A stretch of DNA of 64,000 nt from the NCBI GenBank assembly GCA_001464495.1, contig LNDZ01000018.1:19167-83166 (forward strand), given 5' to 3'. Every line of letters starts with the position of its first letter. Position 1 is the first letter of the stretch. The notes under the pieces are model-generated. The model searched no databases and had not been told where the DNA came from. It was given only the letters and a program-made list of their open reading frames with translations. Of the stretch, positions 8,701-15,612 are shown in pieces. This DNA comes from Betaproteobacteria bacterium Ga0074130. Its GTDB lineage: Bacteria > Pseudomonadota > Gammaproteobacteria > Burkholderiales > Rhodocyclaceae. The translations under genes were made by a program, and so were the position numbers.

Positions 8701-9342
8701 ATGAAGATCGCATTGATTGGCGCTACCGGTTTTGTTGGCGCGGCCGTATTGGCCGAGCTATTGCAACGCGGCCACAGCGTTGGCGCGCTGGCGCGCAACC
8801 CGGCCAAGCTCGCCGCACAAGACAAGCTCACCGTGATCAAAGCGGATGTCCTCGACAGCGAGCAAGTCGCCACTGCCGTGGCGGGTTACGACGCCGTGAT
8901 CAGCGCCTACAACCCCGGCTGGACCAACCCGAATATCCACGACGAATTTCTACAAGGCAGCGAAGCCATTCTGGCGGGCCTGCGTATGGTCGGCGTGAAG
9001 CGCGTGCTGGTGGTGGGCGGCGCTGGCAGTCTGTATCTGCCGGACGGCAGCCAACTGGTAGACAGCCCGGATTTCCCCGCCGAGTGGAAGCCTGGCGCGC
9101 TGGCCGCGCGCGAGCTGCTGAACCGTATCCGCAAGGACACCGTGCTCGACTGGACCTTCCTCTCGCCGCCCGTGCATCTGGAGCCGGGCGCCCATGAAGG
9201 CCCGTATCGCGTGAGTGAGGAAACCCCGATCATGGCCGGCAATGCACCGGGCCGCATCACCGTGGCCGATCTGGCCGTGGCGATTGTCGATGAAATCGAA
9301 ACGCCAAAGTTTGTGCAGAAGCGATTTACGGTCGGCTACTGA
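8701..9342 (+). CDS. NAD(P)-binding reductase (NmrA/SDR-like)
   Basis: 213-residue atypical short-chain dehydrogenase. Residues 1-30 hold the Rossmann motif GATGFVG; the rest follows the NmrA/YwnB-like pattern (LDWTFLSPP and a GRITVADLA segment), with no Tyr-x-x-x-Lys catalytic pair evident, so it may be a flavin/NADPH reductase or a redox sensor. The ATG at 8701 is preceded by CAGGAG; earlier in-frame ATGs lack a site. Likely controlled by the divergent LysR protein. The substrate is unknown. Confidence 0.85.
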   Translation: MKIALIGATGFVGAAVLAELLQRGHSVGALARNPAKLAAQDKLTVIKADVLDSEQVATAVAGYDAVISAYNPGWTNPNIHDEFLQGSEAILAGLRMVGVKRVLVVGGAGSLYLPDGSQLVDSPDFPAEWKPGALAARELLNRIRKDTVLDWTFLSPPVHLEPGAHEGPYRVSEETPIMAGNAPGRITVADLAVAIVDEIETPKFVQKRFTVGY

Positions 9343-9376
9343 GGCGCGAGACGAAAACAGGGCGGTGTTGGCATAT

Positions 9377-9390
9377 GTTCGCTAGCGAAC
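9377..9390. promoter_or_regulatory. Perfect palindrome GTTCGCTAGCGAAC
   Basis: 14-bp perfect palindrome in the 186-bp space between the NmrA-like gene and the periplasmic BON gene. A one-mismatch copy lies at 480-493 in front of the efflux lipoprotein gene. The shared sequence suggests a common dimeric regulator, though none can be named from here. Confidence 0.4.
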
Positions 9391-9528
9391 GGAAAACCAT
9401 GACGAATCGGCAAACAATGCTTTCTCGTCAAACCGCCCAGACGATCTGCCTCAACCGTTAATCGGTATCAACGAAAAAGGTGGCTAGCCCTGGTGGAATT
9501 GACTCATCTCAATACAGGAGTTTCCACC

Positions 9529-9858
9529 ATGCAATCATTCAAGCGTATTTCCGCGACCTTAGTTGCACTGACATGTCTTACTGCCGTGGCCTATGCGGCT
9601 GAAAAAGCCGCTGAACCGACCCCCGCCAAGGAGAGCGCCGGTGACTACGTCAGCGACAGCTGGATCACCACCAAGGTGAAGACATCGCTGATGGAGGACA
9701 AGCTGGTCAAGGCCACCGAAGTCAATGTCGAAACCTACAAGGGCACCGTTCAGCTCAGTGGCTTTGTTAGCTCAGAAGCTGCCATGGCCCAAGCCATCAA
9801 GGTTGCGCAGGGCGTTAAGGGCGTGACCTCGGTTAAGAACAACATGCGCGTCAAGTAA
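9529..9858 (+). CDS. Periplasmic BON-domain protein (OsmY-like)
   Basis: 109-residue exported protein. Residues 1-23 form a Sec signal peptide ending at AYA; one BON domain covers about 40-109 (SWITTKVKTSL ... GVTSVKNNMRVK). The ATG at 9529 has AGGAG upstream with good spacing. Single-BON periplasmic proteins are commonly osmotic or envelope stress induced. It stands alone and is followed by a hairpin. Confidence 0.88.
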   Translation: MQSFKRISATLVALTCLTAVAYAAEKAAEPTPAKESAGDYVSDSWITTKVKTSLMEDKLVKATEVNVETYKGTVQLSGFVSSEAAMAQAIKVAQGVKGVTSVKNNMRVK

Positions 9859-9890
9859 GCGCGGCGTTGCCTCAGTAAGCAAGAAGCACC

Positions 9891-9913
9891 GGTCAGCACA
9901 CAAAGTGCTGACC
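9891..9913 (+). terminator. Stem-loop after the BON gene
   Basis: Perfect 9-bp inverted repeat (arms 9891-9899 and 9905-9913, 5-nt loop) 33 bp past the BON gene stop. There is no clear T-run, so it is a weak intrinsic terminator or an mRNA 3' stabiliser. It may also serve the convergent RidA gene. Confidence 0.5.
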
Positions 9914-9963
9914 GCGTTGTTGCACCTGATCAGCGGGTGCCTGTCACATGAGTTGTCATCCGC

Positions 9964-10428
9964 CTATCCTTCTTTGACTTCAACAATCGCCTTCACCGTC
10001 AGCGGCACGCCATTGCGCAGCGAGTTAACCCCAATCACCGAGCGCGCATGTAGCCCACTTGGCCCAAACACGTCCGCCAACAAATCCGAAGCACCGTCCA
10101 ACACTCGGGCGTGGTCCTCAAACTCTGGCGTGGTATTGAGTGAGCCATGCAGCTCAACAAAGCGCACTACCTGATCAAGCGAGCCGAGTTCTTGCCGAAT
10201 CGCCGCCAGCAAATCCAGACAGGCCGAGCGTGCGAAGCTATAGCCATCTTCTGCTGTGTATTCCCGCCCCAGCTTGCCCTTGGGCTTAACCCCATTCACC
10301 GCCAGCGGTGCCTTGCCGGAGAGAAACAGCAGGTTGCCGGTGCGCACCGCTGTTGAGTAATTGCCAGCCGGTGGGCTGCCTTGTGGCAGGGTGATGGCTA
10401 AGTCTTTGAGGCGCTGTTCTGGTGGCAT
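9964..10428 (-). CDS. RidA (YjgF/YER057c/UK114) family protein
   Basis: 154-residue member of the RidA superfamily, whose members hydrolyse reactive enamines/imines or serve related deaminase roles. The pattern NYSTAVRTGNLLFLSGKAP at the start and the long insert typical of the YjgH/Rid2-7 groups are visible; the catalytic-type Arg near the C-terminus is not in the exact RidA context (RSVIGVNSL), so it may not be a true imine deaminase. ATG 10428 has AAGGACT upstream. It borders the cassette array on the left and shows host-like base use. Confidence 0.82.
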   Translation of the reverse strand: MPPEQRLKDLAITLPQGSPPAGNYSTAVRTGNLLFLSGKAPLAVNGVKPKGKLGREYTAEDGYSFARSACLDLLAAIRQELGSLDQVVRFVELHGSLNTTPEFEDHARVLDGASDLLADVFGPSGLHARSVIGVNSLRNGVPLTVKAIVEVKEG

Positions 10429-10470
10429 GTGAGAGTCCTTATTCCAGGGCAATTTTTACATTAAGAAAAG

Positions 10471-10504
10471 CCATTAGGTATCCCGCTTGACCGAAGGGTG
10501 AGGG
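10471..10504 (-). other. Degenerate attC half-site (left edge of array)
   Basis: Holds TCCCGCTTGACCGAAGGGT (10481-10499), identical over 19 bp to the right half of the attC at 13113-13162, but the partner half is missing and the end box is GTGAGGG instead of GTTRRRY. It lies just 3' of the last cassette gene, where its attC should be. I read it as an eroded site marking the array end. Confidence 0.55.
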
Positions 10505-10520
10505 ATGCTCGTCTGAACTC

Positions 10521-11075
10521 TCATGGTTTGCTGGGACTCATGGTTATGCGTACTTGCACTTCGGCTGTAGGTGATTCCGATGTCGTTGAGAGCATGATCC
10601 AACCATGTGGGGCGCCATCCTTCTGCATAAAGTATCCAAGCTGCCTGTATTTACCGCCTACGCCATCGGAAACTTTGTCGATATGTGGCTTTACGGTTAA
10701 TCCAGGGCGGGGAAGTCCTTTTACTAGTTTTTCAAATCCGTCATTCACTGTTGTTGCATCAGCCACCCTTGCCCAAGCTGAACAATGAACATCTCCGGTC
10801 AGCACCACTAAAAATTGACCAATCGTATTGGGAACGCCCCAGACTTCACCACTCTGTCCCCTCAGTGCGGCTTTAGAAAACTGCTCATCAGCCCGAACGT
10901 ATTTGTTCTCTTTGGCAAAGTGAGAGATCTGCGCATTATTGCCGGGGAATTTCACACATGTATTCATGTATAGCGATACAGCAAAGTTTCCTTGCTGTAT
11001 CGCTTGGCTTGTTTGCGCAAATGCAGGAAGCACTCCAATAGCAAGCAACGTAAACATGGCGATTAAGAGCCGCAT
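10521..11075 (-). CDS. Secreted hypothetical protein (cassette-borne)
   Basis: 184-residue protein with a clear Sec signal peptide (residues 1-20, cleavage after AFA). The mature part has two cysteines (in YMNTCVKF and DVHCSAW), which may pair. It recalls the NMCC_0638-type small (lipo)proteins found in scattered proteobacteria, but I would not name a function. The ATG at 11075 lies 11 bp past the attC at 11086-11155, the normal cassette layout, and lacks a strong ribosome site. Base composition is less GC-rich than the flanks. Confidence 0.7.
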   Translation of the reverse strand: MRLLIAMFTLLAIGVLPAFAQTSQAIQQGNFAVSLYMNTCVKFPGNNAQISHFAKENKYVRADEQFSKAALRGQSGEVWGVPNTIGQFLVVLTGDVHCSAWARVADATTVNDGFEKLVKGLPRPGLTVKPHIDKVSDGVGGKYRQLGYFMQKDGAPHGWIMLSTTSESPTAEVQVRITMSPSKP

Positions 11076-11085
11076 ACTTTTATTT

Positions 11086-11155
11086 CTCTAACGTTTGAAT
11101 GAACCGGCGTTGCGCGGTTTTATCGCGCATTGTCCGGTGGATTCATGGGTTGGGC
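11086..11155 (-). other. attC recombination site
   Basis: About 70 bp with an end box GTTGGGC (11149-11155, fits GTTRRRY) and CTCTAAC at the other end (11086-11092). Inner arms TGAATGAACCGG and CCGGTGGATTCA pair with an unpaired base, and a terminal hairpin GCGCG...CGCGC occupies 11112-11128. Together these are hallmarks of an attC. It contains the last codons of the diguanylate cyclase gene. Confidence 0.8.
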
Positions 11156-12082
11156 TTGCCCGTTTATGCTGGGTTGTGCATACACGACCTGATTGCGTCC
11201 CGCTGATTTCGCGAGGTACAACGCTTTGTCGGCCTCTTGAATCAAAAAGTCCTCGCTCTGCTTTTCATGAGGAACCACAGATAGCAAGCCGATGCTAAGG
11301 GTTACCTGCCTTGATTCACCGATGACTATTTTGAGGTCAAGGATTGCCTTCAAGATCGACTCCGCAATCTCCCCTGCCATTTCCAGCCCGGTGTTACCCA
11401 AGATCAATGCAAACTCGTCCCCGCCGATACGTGCCACAAGATCGCCGGGCCTGCGCGCATGAGCAAGCAAAATCTTGCTAACACTCAGCAGGCATTGGTC
11501 GCCGGCTGCATGCCCGAATTCATCGTTGTAGTTCTTGAAGTAGTCGACATCGATAAGAGCCAAGCCGATGGGCGTTTGCTCACGAATACTTCTTCGCATC
11601 TCGTTGCTCAAGAACGGGTGAAACGCTCGTCGGTTGCTTAGTCCGGTCAGCGGATCCTGCTTGGCTATCTCTTCGACCTGCTCCTCGGCTAGTTTGCGCT
11701 GCGTAATGTTGTGATGGGAAATAACAAAAAACCCCTCACCCTCCTCGCCATGCAAAGAGGTGATGCGCATGGTGAACCAGCGTTTCTCGTCCGGGCTGTG
11801 ACAGGGATATTCAAAGCAGAAGAACTCGCGCTTCCCGGCCAATACCGCAGCAACGCCTTGCAATGCCTCATCGGCAAGACTATCACCAGCAATTGCAGCC
11901 TTGGAGAGTGTTTCGAGATAGTTGCGGCCTAAACACGAGTAACCCGAAGGTAGTCTGTTTTCGATCCCGAAGTATTGCCAGGCCCTATTGACCTCAAGAA
12001 TGTTGCCCGTTTGGTCAATCACAGCGATTTGGTCTTCCAGTGAATGGAAGACTGCTGTATGCAGCGCTACTGGTAATTTCAT
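11120..12082 (-). CDS. PAS-GGDEF diguanylate cyclase (cassette-borne)
   Basis: 320-residue enzyme that would make c-di-GMP from two GTP. A PAS domain covers about residues 5-130 (HSLEDQIAVIDQTGNILEVN start, HHNITQRKL end), followed by a short linker helix and a GGDEF domain at about 145-305. The catalytic motif GGDEF is at 220-224 and the inhibitory I-site RPGD at 211-214, spaced exactly five residues before it, so both catalysis and product inhibition look intact. The ATG at 12082 has GGGAG upstream; an ATG at 12106 lacks one. No signal peptide or membrane helix. Lying between two attC sites, it is a signalling enzyme on a mobile cassette. Confidence 0.92.
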   Translation of the reverse strand: MKLPVALHTAVFHSLEDQIAVIDQTGNILEVNRAWQYFGIENRLPSGYSCLGRNYLETLSKAAIAGDSLADEALQGVAAVLAGKREFFCFEYPCHSPDEKRWFTMRITSLHGEEGEGFFVISHHNITQRKLAEEQVEEIAKQDPLTGLSNRRAFHPFLSNEMRRSIREQTPIGLALIDVDYFKNYNDEFGHAAGDQCLLSVSKILLAHARRPGDLVARIGGDEFALILGNTGLEMAGEIAESILKAILDLKIVIGESRQVTLSIGLLSVVPHEKQSEDFLIQEADKALYLAKSAGRNQVVYAQPSINGQAQPMNPPDNAR

Positions 12083-12116
12083 GATGAATAAGCTCCCATC
12101 AGACATTCAGTGAGGG

Positions 12117-12175
12117 AGCTAACGTCCGAATTGACGGGCAGCCGGAGGCAGGTCAAGCTGACCGAGACGTTAGGC
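12117..12175 (-). other. attC recombination site (59 bp)
   Basis: Ends AGCTAAC (12117-12123) and GTTAGGC (12169-12175, perfect GTTRRRY) enclose 59 bp with imperfect inverted arms around TTGAC/GTCAA. It lies between the stop of the unknown gene at 12220 and the start of the diguanylate cyclase gene, the expected cassette boundary. Confidence 0.8.
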
Positions 12176-12219
12176 AAAAGCCGTATGTGTTTCAGCATAG
12201 ACGAGCGTAAGTATCCATA

Positions 12220-12930
12220 CTAAGCACTGCTAAAAGCCATCTCGACGATGTACTTGGCATCGGCCTCACTTAGACCAATCGACTGAAGGTGGCCACAAAT
12301 ATGAGCCTGATCTAATCCGACACTACGCATTGAACGTGCCTTAGATAAATGTGCACTCGACCGTGGCACTGAAGCAAGAGTAGGCGTATCGGACGGGGTA
12401 AGCACCTCTGTTATTGGCTTGATCAAGCGCTCACTAAAGCGGGAAAGCTCATGTTCTAAGAGCGAATCTTGAGCTTGGGCATGCTGGAGTACTCCAAGTC
12501 TCCTTTGGTGCCATTCAGGATCGAGCCTGCGTACAGCGGTATAAACTGGCGATAGAGCAATACGTAGCGCAGAGGGCTCCATGTCGCCATAGTGGATATA
12601 AATCTCGCCGATATTGGTTGTGAGACTCACGAAGGTATGAATTTTTGACTTTGTGGTGAGCGCATTGAGGACACTCGCTATTGCCATACCCTCAAGCGCT
12701 CCTTGAACGCCAAACCCACCCCCAATGAACCCACCACCTGTAGTCGTTGTGCCGGGTCCGGATATTTCGATTGAAGCGAGCTCGACATAAGAAATCGAGA
12801 ATGAAGCGCCGTCTGACAGAAGAATAGAAAGAGCAGCAGGGCCAAATCGGAGTACAACTGGGTTGCCTGGAGCTAGTGGGTAACCGCAGCCACCGAGATA
12901 TGAGCAGCCGTTAAGTACGATTTCATCCAT
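12220..12930 (-). CDS. Hypothetical protein (cassette-borne)
   Basis: 236 residues, no family recognised. The N-terminal 120 residues are beta-rich with a Gly-rich stretch at about 58-75 (GPGTTTTGGGFIGGGFGVQG), reminiscent of PH-like or SHOCT-associated bacterial domains; the C-terminal 25 residues form a small helical unit (IGLSEADAKYIVEMAF) resembling a UBA-like or SHOCT-like tail. Cytoplasmic, no signal peptide. AGGAAA lies about ten bases before the ATG. It starts 17 bp from the attC at 12947-13012 and ends before the attC at 12117-12175, hence a cassette gene. Confidence 0.7.
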   Translation of the reverse strand: MDEIVLNGCSYLGGCGYPLAPGNPVVLRFGPAALSILLSDGASFSISYVELASIEISGPGTTTTGGGFIGGGFGVQGALEGMAIASVLNALTTKSKIHTFVSLTTNIGEIYIHYGDMEPSALRIALSPVYTAVRRLDPEWHQRRLGVLQHAQAQDSLLEHELSRFSERLIKPITEVLTPSDTPTLASVPRSSAHLSKARSMRSVGLDQAHICGHLQSIGLSEADAKYIVEMAFSSA

Positions 12931-12946
12931 GTGTGTGATGTTTCCT

Positions 12947-13012
12947 GTTAAACGGTTGAGTTCGTCGATCTGCGCGGCTTTTCGCGCAGATCCGGTGGAA
13001 TGAGAGGTGGGC
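12947..13012 (-). other. attC recombination site, slightly diverged
   Basis: End boxes GTTAAAC (12947-12953) and GGTGGGC (13006-13012) each deviate by one base from consensus. The terminal hairpin TGCGCGG...CGCGCA and the right arm TCCGGTGGAAT closely match the attC at 11086-11155, so these two sites are of the same family. Confidence 0.65.
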
Positions 13013-13014
13013 CT

Positions 13015-13098
13015 TCAAAAATAACGGTGGCTTCCGATCACATCTTTCCCAACGTAAACTTTTCCGGTCGGATAGGTGACCATATAAATCTGCTTCAT
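13015..13098 (-). pseudogene. Truncated GIY-YIG nuclease stub (27 codons)
   Basis: A 27-codon frame, ATG at 13098 and TGA at 13015-13017. Its product contains IYMVTYPTGKVYVGKD, which matches the first strand pair of GIY-YIG endonucleases (the GIY and YIG elements appear as QIY and YVG). It ends at RYF, where full-length relatives continue with FGS and the catalytic Arg and Glu, so those are lost and no nuclease activity is expected. It lies between two attC sites with no other ORF, making a minimal cassette of about 165 bp. A TAGGAA sits directly before the ATG. Confidence 0.6.
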
Positions 13099-13101
13099 TT
13101 C

Positions 13102-13782
13102 CTAGGGACCCTGCCTAACGTTGAAGGTAAGGGGCGCGTCCCGCTTGACCGAAGGGTTATGCTGCTGCTCGGGCACTATAAATGACTTGCCAAGCAAAGC
13201 GACAAGTACCAATGCGAGAGTAAGTGCAACCCACTTTGCAGCTCGGACAGTCCTGCGGTAACTACCTTCCCCGCTCTTGACACGTATCCACTCGCGCTTG
13301 AGGACAACTTGTGCGACCTTGGCTAAGTTGTCTAATTCAACGACACACCTGCCATAGCGGTCTGAGCGCGAATTTAATATCTCATACACGTTGTCTAGAT
13401 GCGTCAAAAGTTGTTTATGGTCAGCCTCGTCTGGATTAAGACGTAACCTCAGTGCGTAATAGGCTTGAGCCATTCGTTGCCGATTTTCATGAAACGGATC
13501 GGGTTTTTCCGCCTCACGGTCGGCTAATTCAATTTGCTCCAAAAGCGGGGCCGTAACTGCTTTGATATTGATGGGAATGTGTTCAAGGGATACGCGCCGC
13601 GCCTGACTCGAAAAGTCAGCAAGCTCACTGCGGAATGCATCAATCCATGCTTGGCGAAACTCGGAAATTTTTTGCTCTTTCGATGTGACTAGGCTGACGA
13701 AAGAAATTGCCCCCGTAATACAGGCAGCGAGAACCGCCCCAATTGGTACAAGCAATGGAATAGGTATGTCAGCGAGCGGCAT
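13102..13782 (-). CDS. Hypothetical two-helix membrane protein (cassette-borne)
   Basis: 226-residue protein of unknown family. A hydrophobic segment at about residues 8-32 and another at about 183-205 flank a long cytoplasmic helical region with many charged residues (35-175). This topology is common among unnamed cassette proteins. The ATG at 13782 uses AGGT of the upstream attC end box as its ribosome site. The last 20 codons lie within the attC at 13113-13162, so the C-terminus is made from recombination-site sequence. Confidence 0.7.
   Translation of the reverse strand: MPLADIPIPLLVPIGAVLAACITGAISFVSLVTSKEQKISEFRQAWIDAFRSELADFSSQARRVSLEHIPINIKAVTAPLLEQIELADREAEKPDPFHENRQRMAQAYYALRLRLNPDEADHKQLLTHLDNVYEILNSRSDRYGRCVVELDNLAKVAQVVLKREWIRVKSGEGSYRRTVRAAKWVALTLALVLVALLGKSFIVPEQQHNPSVKRDAPLTFNVRQGP
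13113..13162 (-). other. attC recombination site (50 bp)
   Basis: Bounded by GCCTAAC (13113-13119, perfect RYYYAAC) and GTTATGC (13156-13162, one base off GTTRRRY). Inner arms GGTAAGGGG and CCGCTTGACC pair with one extra C, the type of unpaired base that sets strand choice in attC folding. Right half shared with 10481-10499. Confidence 0.75.
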
Positions 13783-13787
13783 AAGCA

Positions 13788-13850
13788 ACCTAACGTGAAG
13801 TAGACGACACCAAAACTGCTTTTGGGGTCGCGAAAACGCACTCTATATCT
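13788..13850 (-). other. Degenerate attC-like site (right edge of array)
   Basis: Begins with ACCTAAC (13788-13794; GTTAGGT on the minus strand, a perfect core box) and continues into an 11-bp hairpin with one mismatch (13805-13815 with 13820-13830). No clear second core box follows, so it is either an eroded attC or the junction where the array was inserted. It directly precedes the first cassette gene. Confidence 0.5.
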
Positions 13851-13890
13851 GAACAGTAAGAATCAAATTTCTTCATGTAATCAGTGGGTC

Positions 13891-13915
13891 AGGTCTTTTT
13901 AGGCGGACCTAAAAA
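13891..13915 (-). terminator. Stem-loop with T-run downstream of the photolyase gene
   Basis: TTTTTAGG (13896-13903) and CCTAAAAA (13908-13915) form a perfect 8-bp inverted repeat; an alternative pairing of AGGTC with GACCT extends it. On the minus strand it ends with T residues, fitting an intrinsic terminator for the gene ending at 14059. A second hairpin TGCCTA-N4-TAGGCA lies at 13951-13966. The rest of 13851-14058 shows no gene. Confidence 0.5.
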
Positions 13916-14058
13916 ACTCAGTGAAAAAGGACACTTTCTCTGCCTATGGGTAGGCACTGAGTGCGACTATAGCGGAGAAATCGGCAGCAGATTTGCCCTG
14001 CCGATTTTGCGGATTTTGGTGGGAATGAATACGAAGCCCGCGCCGGGTGGCTGAAGAG

Positions 14059-15612
14059 TCAGCCAGCCTGCGCCCGATGCGCGGTTGCCTGCGCCTGTAT
14101 CGCCTGCTTTTCGTCGTCGCTGATTCGATCCACGTTGCGCACTTGCAGTGCCATGCGTGGGTTTTGGGCGAGCAGGGGCTGGTGGCGGATCAGGAAGTCC
14201 CAATACAGGGTGGTCATGGGGCAGGCGTTGGGGCCAATGCGTTCGTCCGGCTTGAAGCGGCAGCCTTTGCAGTAGTTGCTCATGCGCTGGATGTACTTGC
14301 CCGTTGCCGCATAGGGCTTGCTGGCCATCACGCCGCCGTCGGCAAACTGGCTCATGCCCAGCGTGTTTGGTAGCTCTACCCATTCCACCGCATCGACGTA
14401 CACGCCCAGATACCACGCATGCACTTCCTGCGGCCGGGCACCAAACAGCAGGGCATACAGGCCGGTGACCATAAGGCGTTGGATGTGGTGGGCGTAGCCA
14501 TGCGCCAGCGTTTGCTGCACGGCATCGCGCATGCAGGCCATCTCGCTTTCGCCCGTCCAATACACGGCGGGTAAGGGGTGCTCGGCCTGCAGGGCGTTGC
14601 GGTCGATGTACTCGGGCATTTGCGTCCAGTAGATGCCGCGCACATATTCGCGCCAGCCGATCACCTGCCGGATAAAGCCTTCTACGGCTTCCAGCGGCGC
14701 GTCGCCGCGCTGATAGGCTTGCTCGGCTGCGCGCGCGACTTCAAGCGGATGCAGCAGCTTGAGGTTGAGCGCGCAGGAGATGTGCGAGTGATACAGCCAG
14801 ACCTCGCCCTGCCACATGGCGTCTTGATAGCGGCCAAACAGCGGCAGACGGTGGGTGATGAAGGCGGCCAGCACGTCCAACGCTTGCGCTCTGGTGACGG
14901 GCCACGCAAAGCTGTCGAGTGTGCCGGGGTTGCTGGCAAAGCGCGTTTGCACCAACGCCATAACATCGCGTGTGATGGCGTCGGGCGCAAAGCGCACCGG
15001 CGGCGGCACGTTGGTCGGGCCTTCGGCGGGGAAGGCACCGCGGTTGTCTGCATCGAAATTCCATTGCCCACCAATAGGCTTGGTGGGGTCGTTGCTCTCC
15101 ATCAGTAAGCCGGTCTTGCGCCGTACTTCACGGTAGAAATATTCCAGCCGCAATTGCTTGCGGCCTTTGGCATGCGCGGCGAATTCACGCACGGTGGTGA
15201 TGAAGTGCGTGTCGTCTTTCAGGTCCAACGGAATGTTGTGCTCACGCGCAACGGCTTGTATGGCTTTGAGCACCCGCCAGTCGCCGGGGGCGTTCATCAC
15301 TAGCTTTTCGGGGCGGGTGTGTGCCAGCGTGCGCGTTAGCTCGCCGGCCAGTGTGCCGGTGTTGGCGGTATCGTCGAGCAGGGTGTAATGCAACAGCCGG
15401 CCCAGCGCACGCTGCGCTTTTGCAAAGTGGCGCATGGCACTGAGGAACAACGCGGTGCGTTGCTTGGACGAGGGAATGTGGGTGGATTCTTCCGCCACCT
15501 CGGCCATCCACAGCGCATCGCGGGTGGGGTCAAAGTCAGTAAGGGCAAGCGCATCGGCATCCAGCTGGTCGCCGAGGATGATGACGAGATGACGCAAGGA
15601 CTGGGGGCTCAT
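14059..15612 (-). CDS. Iron-sulfur bacterial cryptochrome/photolyase (FeS-BCP, PhrB-like)
   Basis: 517-residue flavoprotein of the prokaryotic (6-4) photolyase class, which repairs UV-induced (6-4) photoproducts using light. N-terminal antenna domain about 1-130, C-terminal helical FAD domain about 200-510. The four Cys for a [4Fe-4S] cluster are at about 360, 448, 451 and 464; the spacing 88-3-13 equals that of Agrobacterium PhrB. ATG 15612 has AAAGG upstream and overlaps the stop of the DUF2256 gene by ATGA, so the pair is co-translated. Right neighbour of the cassette array. Confidence 0.92.
   Translation of the reverse strand: MSPQSLRHLVIILGDQLDADALALTDFDPTRDALWMAEVAEESTHIPSSKQRTALFLSAMRHFAKAQRALGRLLHYTLLDDTANTGTLAGELTRTLAHTRPEKLVMNAPGDWRVLKAIQAVAREHNIPLDLKDDTHFITTVREFAAHAKGRKQLRLEYFYREVRRKTGLLMESNDPTKPIGGQWNFDADNRGAFPAEGPTNVPPPVRFAPDAITRDVMALVQTRFASNPGTLDSFAWPVTRAQALDVLAAFITHRLPLFGRYQDAMWQGEVWLYHSHISCALNLKLLHPLEVARAAEQAYQRGDAPLEAVEGFIRQVIGWREYVRGIYWTQMPEYIDRNALQAEHPLPAVYWTGESEMACMRDAVQQTLAHGYAHHIQRLMVTGLYALLFGARPQEVHAWYLGVYVDAVEWVELPNTLGMSQFADGGVMASKPYAATGKYIQRMSNYCKGCRFKPDERIGPNACPMTTLYWDFLIRHQPLLAQNPRMALQVRNVDRISDDEKQAIQAQATAHRAQAG

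Larger units (their letters stand above)
10471..13850 (-). mobile_element. Integron gene-cassette array without integrase (CALIN-like)
   Basis: Five minus-strand cassettes read from right to left, each with one ORF starting within about 35 bp of one attC-like site and ending at or inside the next. Sites: 13788-13850 (degenerate), 13113-13162, 12947-13012, 12117-12175, 11086-11155, 10471-10504 (degenerate). The sites show GTTRRRY/RYYYAAC ends and imperfect inner inverted repeats of 50-70 bp. ORFs between them are of unrelated families and of lower GC look than the flanks. No intI gene is seen on either side, so this is either the tail of a larger integron that ended elsewhere or a stranded cluster of attC sites. 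Flanked by ridA-like and photolyase genes. Confidence 0.75.
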
